The notes under the pieces are model-generated. The model saw only the letters and a list, made by a program, of their open reading frames with translations. It did not search any database and was not told where the DNA came from. This document shows positions 63,904 to 64,000 of a stretch of 64,000 bases of DNA, one piece after another (positions within the stretch are counted from its first letter, which is position 1; every line of letters begins with the position of its first letter). The stretch is from Paenibacillus sp. An7 (GTDB lineage: Bacteria; Bacillota; Bacilli; Paenibacillales; Paenibacillaceae). The stretch covers positions 85,484 through 149,483 of the forward strand of contig NZ_WTWX01000002.1 of NCBI RefSeq assembly GCF_009870785.1. The letters are read 5' to 3'. A program made the position numbers and the translations under genes.

Positions 63904-64000
63904 GTATTCTGTCTCTCCTGCCTTAATCCGTATTGCTTTGATTATATCACGATGATGTCTCATAACGTTCTTGTATTTACGAGCCCAAGAGGCTTAAGGC

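Overview
The window reads as low-GC Gram-positive DNA, most likely from a Paenibacillus or a close relative. The signs are strong AGGAGG-type ribosome binding sites, an NreABC-controlled nar cluster, spore-former accessory families (YflT/DUF2382, DinB, DUF4177, DUF3139, DUF6241) and long runs of single-gene units. This is inferred from gene content only; no rRNA or other species marker is present.

Layout. 1-26.7 kb is accessory chromosome, mostly on the minus strand: a GGDEF-EAL protein cut by the window edge, HAD phosphatase, several DinB, NUDIX and GNAT proteins, an AadA-like nucleotidyltransferase, cysK, gdhA, a ROK glucokinase, RidA, a phospholipase C-like protein and a serine hydrolase. 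A complete 1.8-kb IS200/IS605 element (tnpA-tnpB, 17890-19678) sits inside an alpha/beta hydrolase gene, which can be rebuilt exactly across the insertion. From 22.3 to 24.96 kb, three consecutive genes each carry a one-base deletion, at least two of them in homopolymer runs. Three other genes have a near-cognate codon (ATC, ATA, ACG) where a start is expected after a good Shine-Dalgarno.

27-30.7 kb holds a plus-strand nitrite unit, nirB-nirD-nirC, behind a textbook class II FNR-type promoter. 30.7-37.4 kb holds orphan genes, a LysR/CynX-like divergent pair, a second MFS transporter with gene debris around it, and a secreted SurA-N-like protein. 37.7-55.4 kb is one long minus-strand anaerobic nitrate respiration island. 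In order of transcription it runs nreB-nreC-nreA, narK, mobB, narGHJI, moeB-moaD-moaC-moaE-moaA, modA-modB, ywiC. 55.6-64 kb is accessory again: lipoproteins (one with an internal stop), DUF families, a SatP-type acetate transporter, a GNAT gene behind a leader peptide and palindrome, and small membrane proteins.

How it works together. NarK imports nitrate and exports nitrite; NarGHI respires nitrate on the membrane, matured by NarJ; ModAB brings in molybdate; MoaA/C/D/E, MoeB and MobB build the molybdenum cofactor; NirC exchanges nitrite; NirBD reduces it with NADH to ammonium. Two regulatory layers are visible. FNR-type TGTGA-N6-TCACA boxes lie before nirB and nreB. GGG-N4-CCC dyads, like the NreC site known from Staphylococcus, lie before narG, narK and mobB. 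The simplest reading is a cascade: an FNR-type factor switches on nreBCA, and NreC then switches on nar. Unusual parts are a PAS domain fused to NarK, an NreA twice the usual length, an NreB with two membrane helices and shifted cysteines, a NirD without Rieske ligands, and no modC or fnr in the window.
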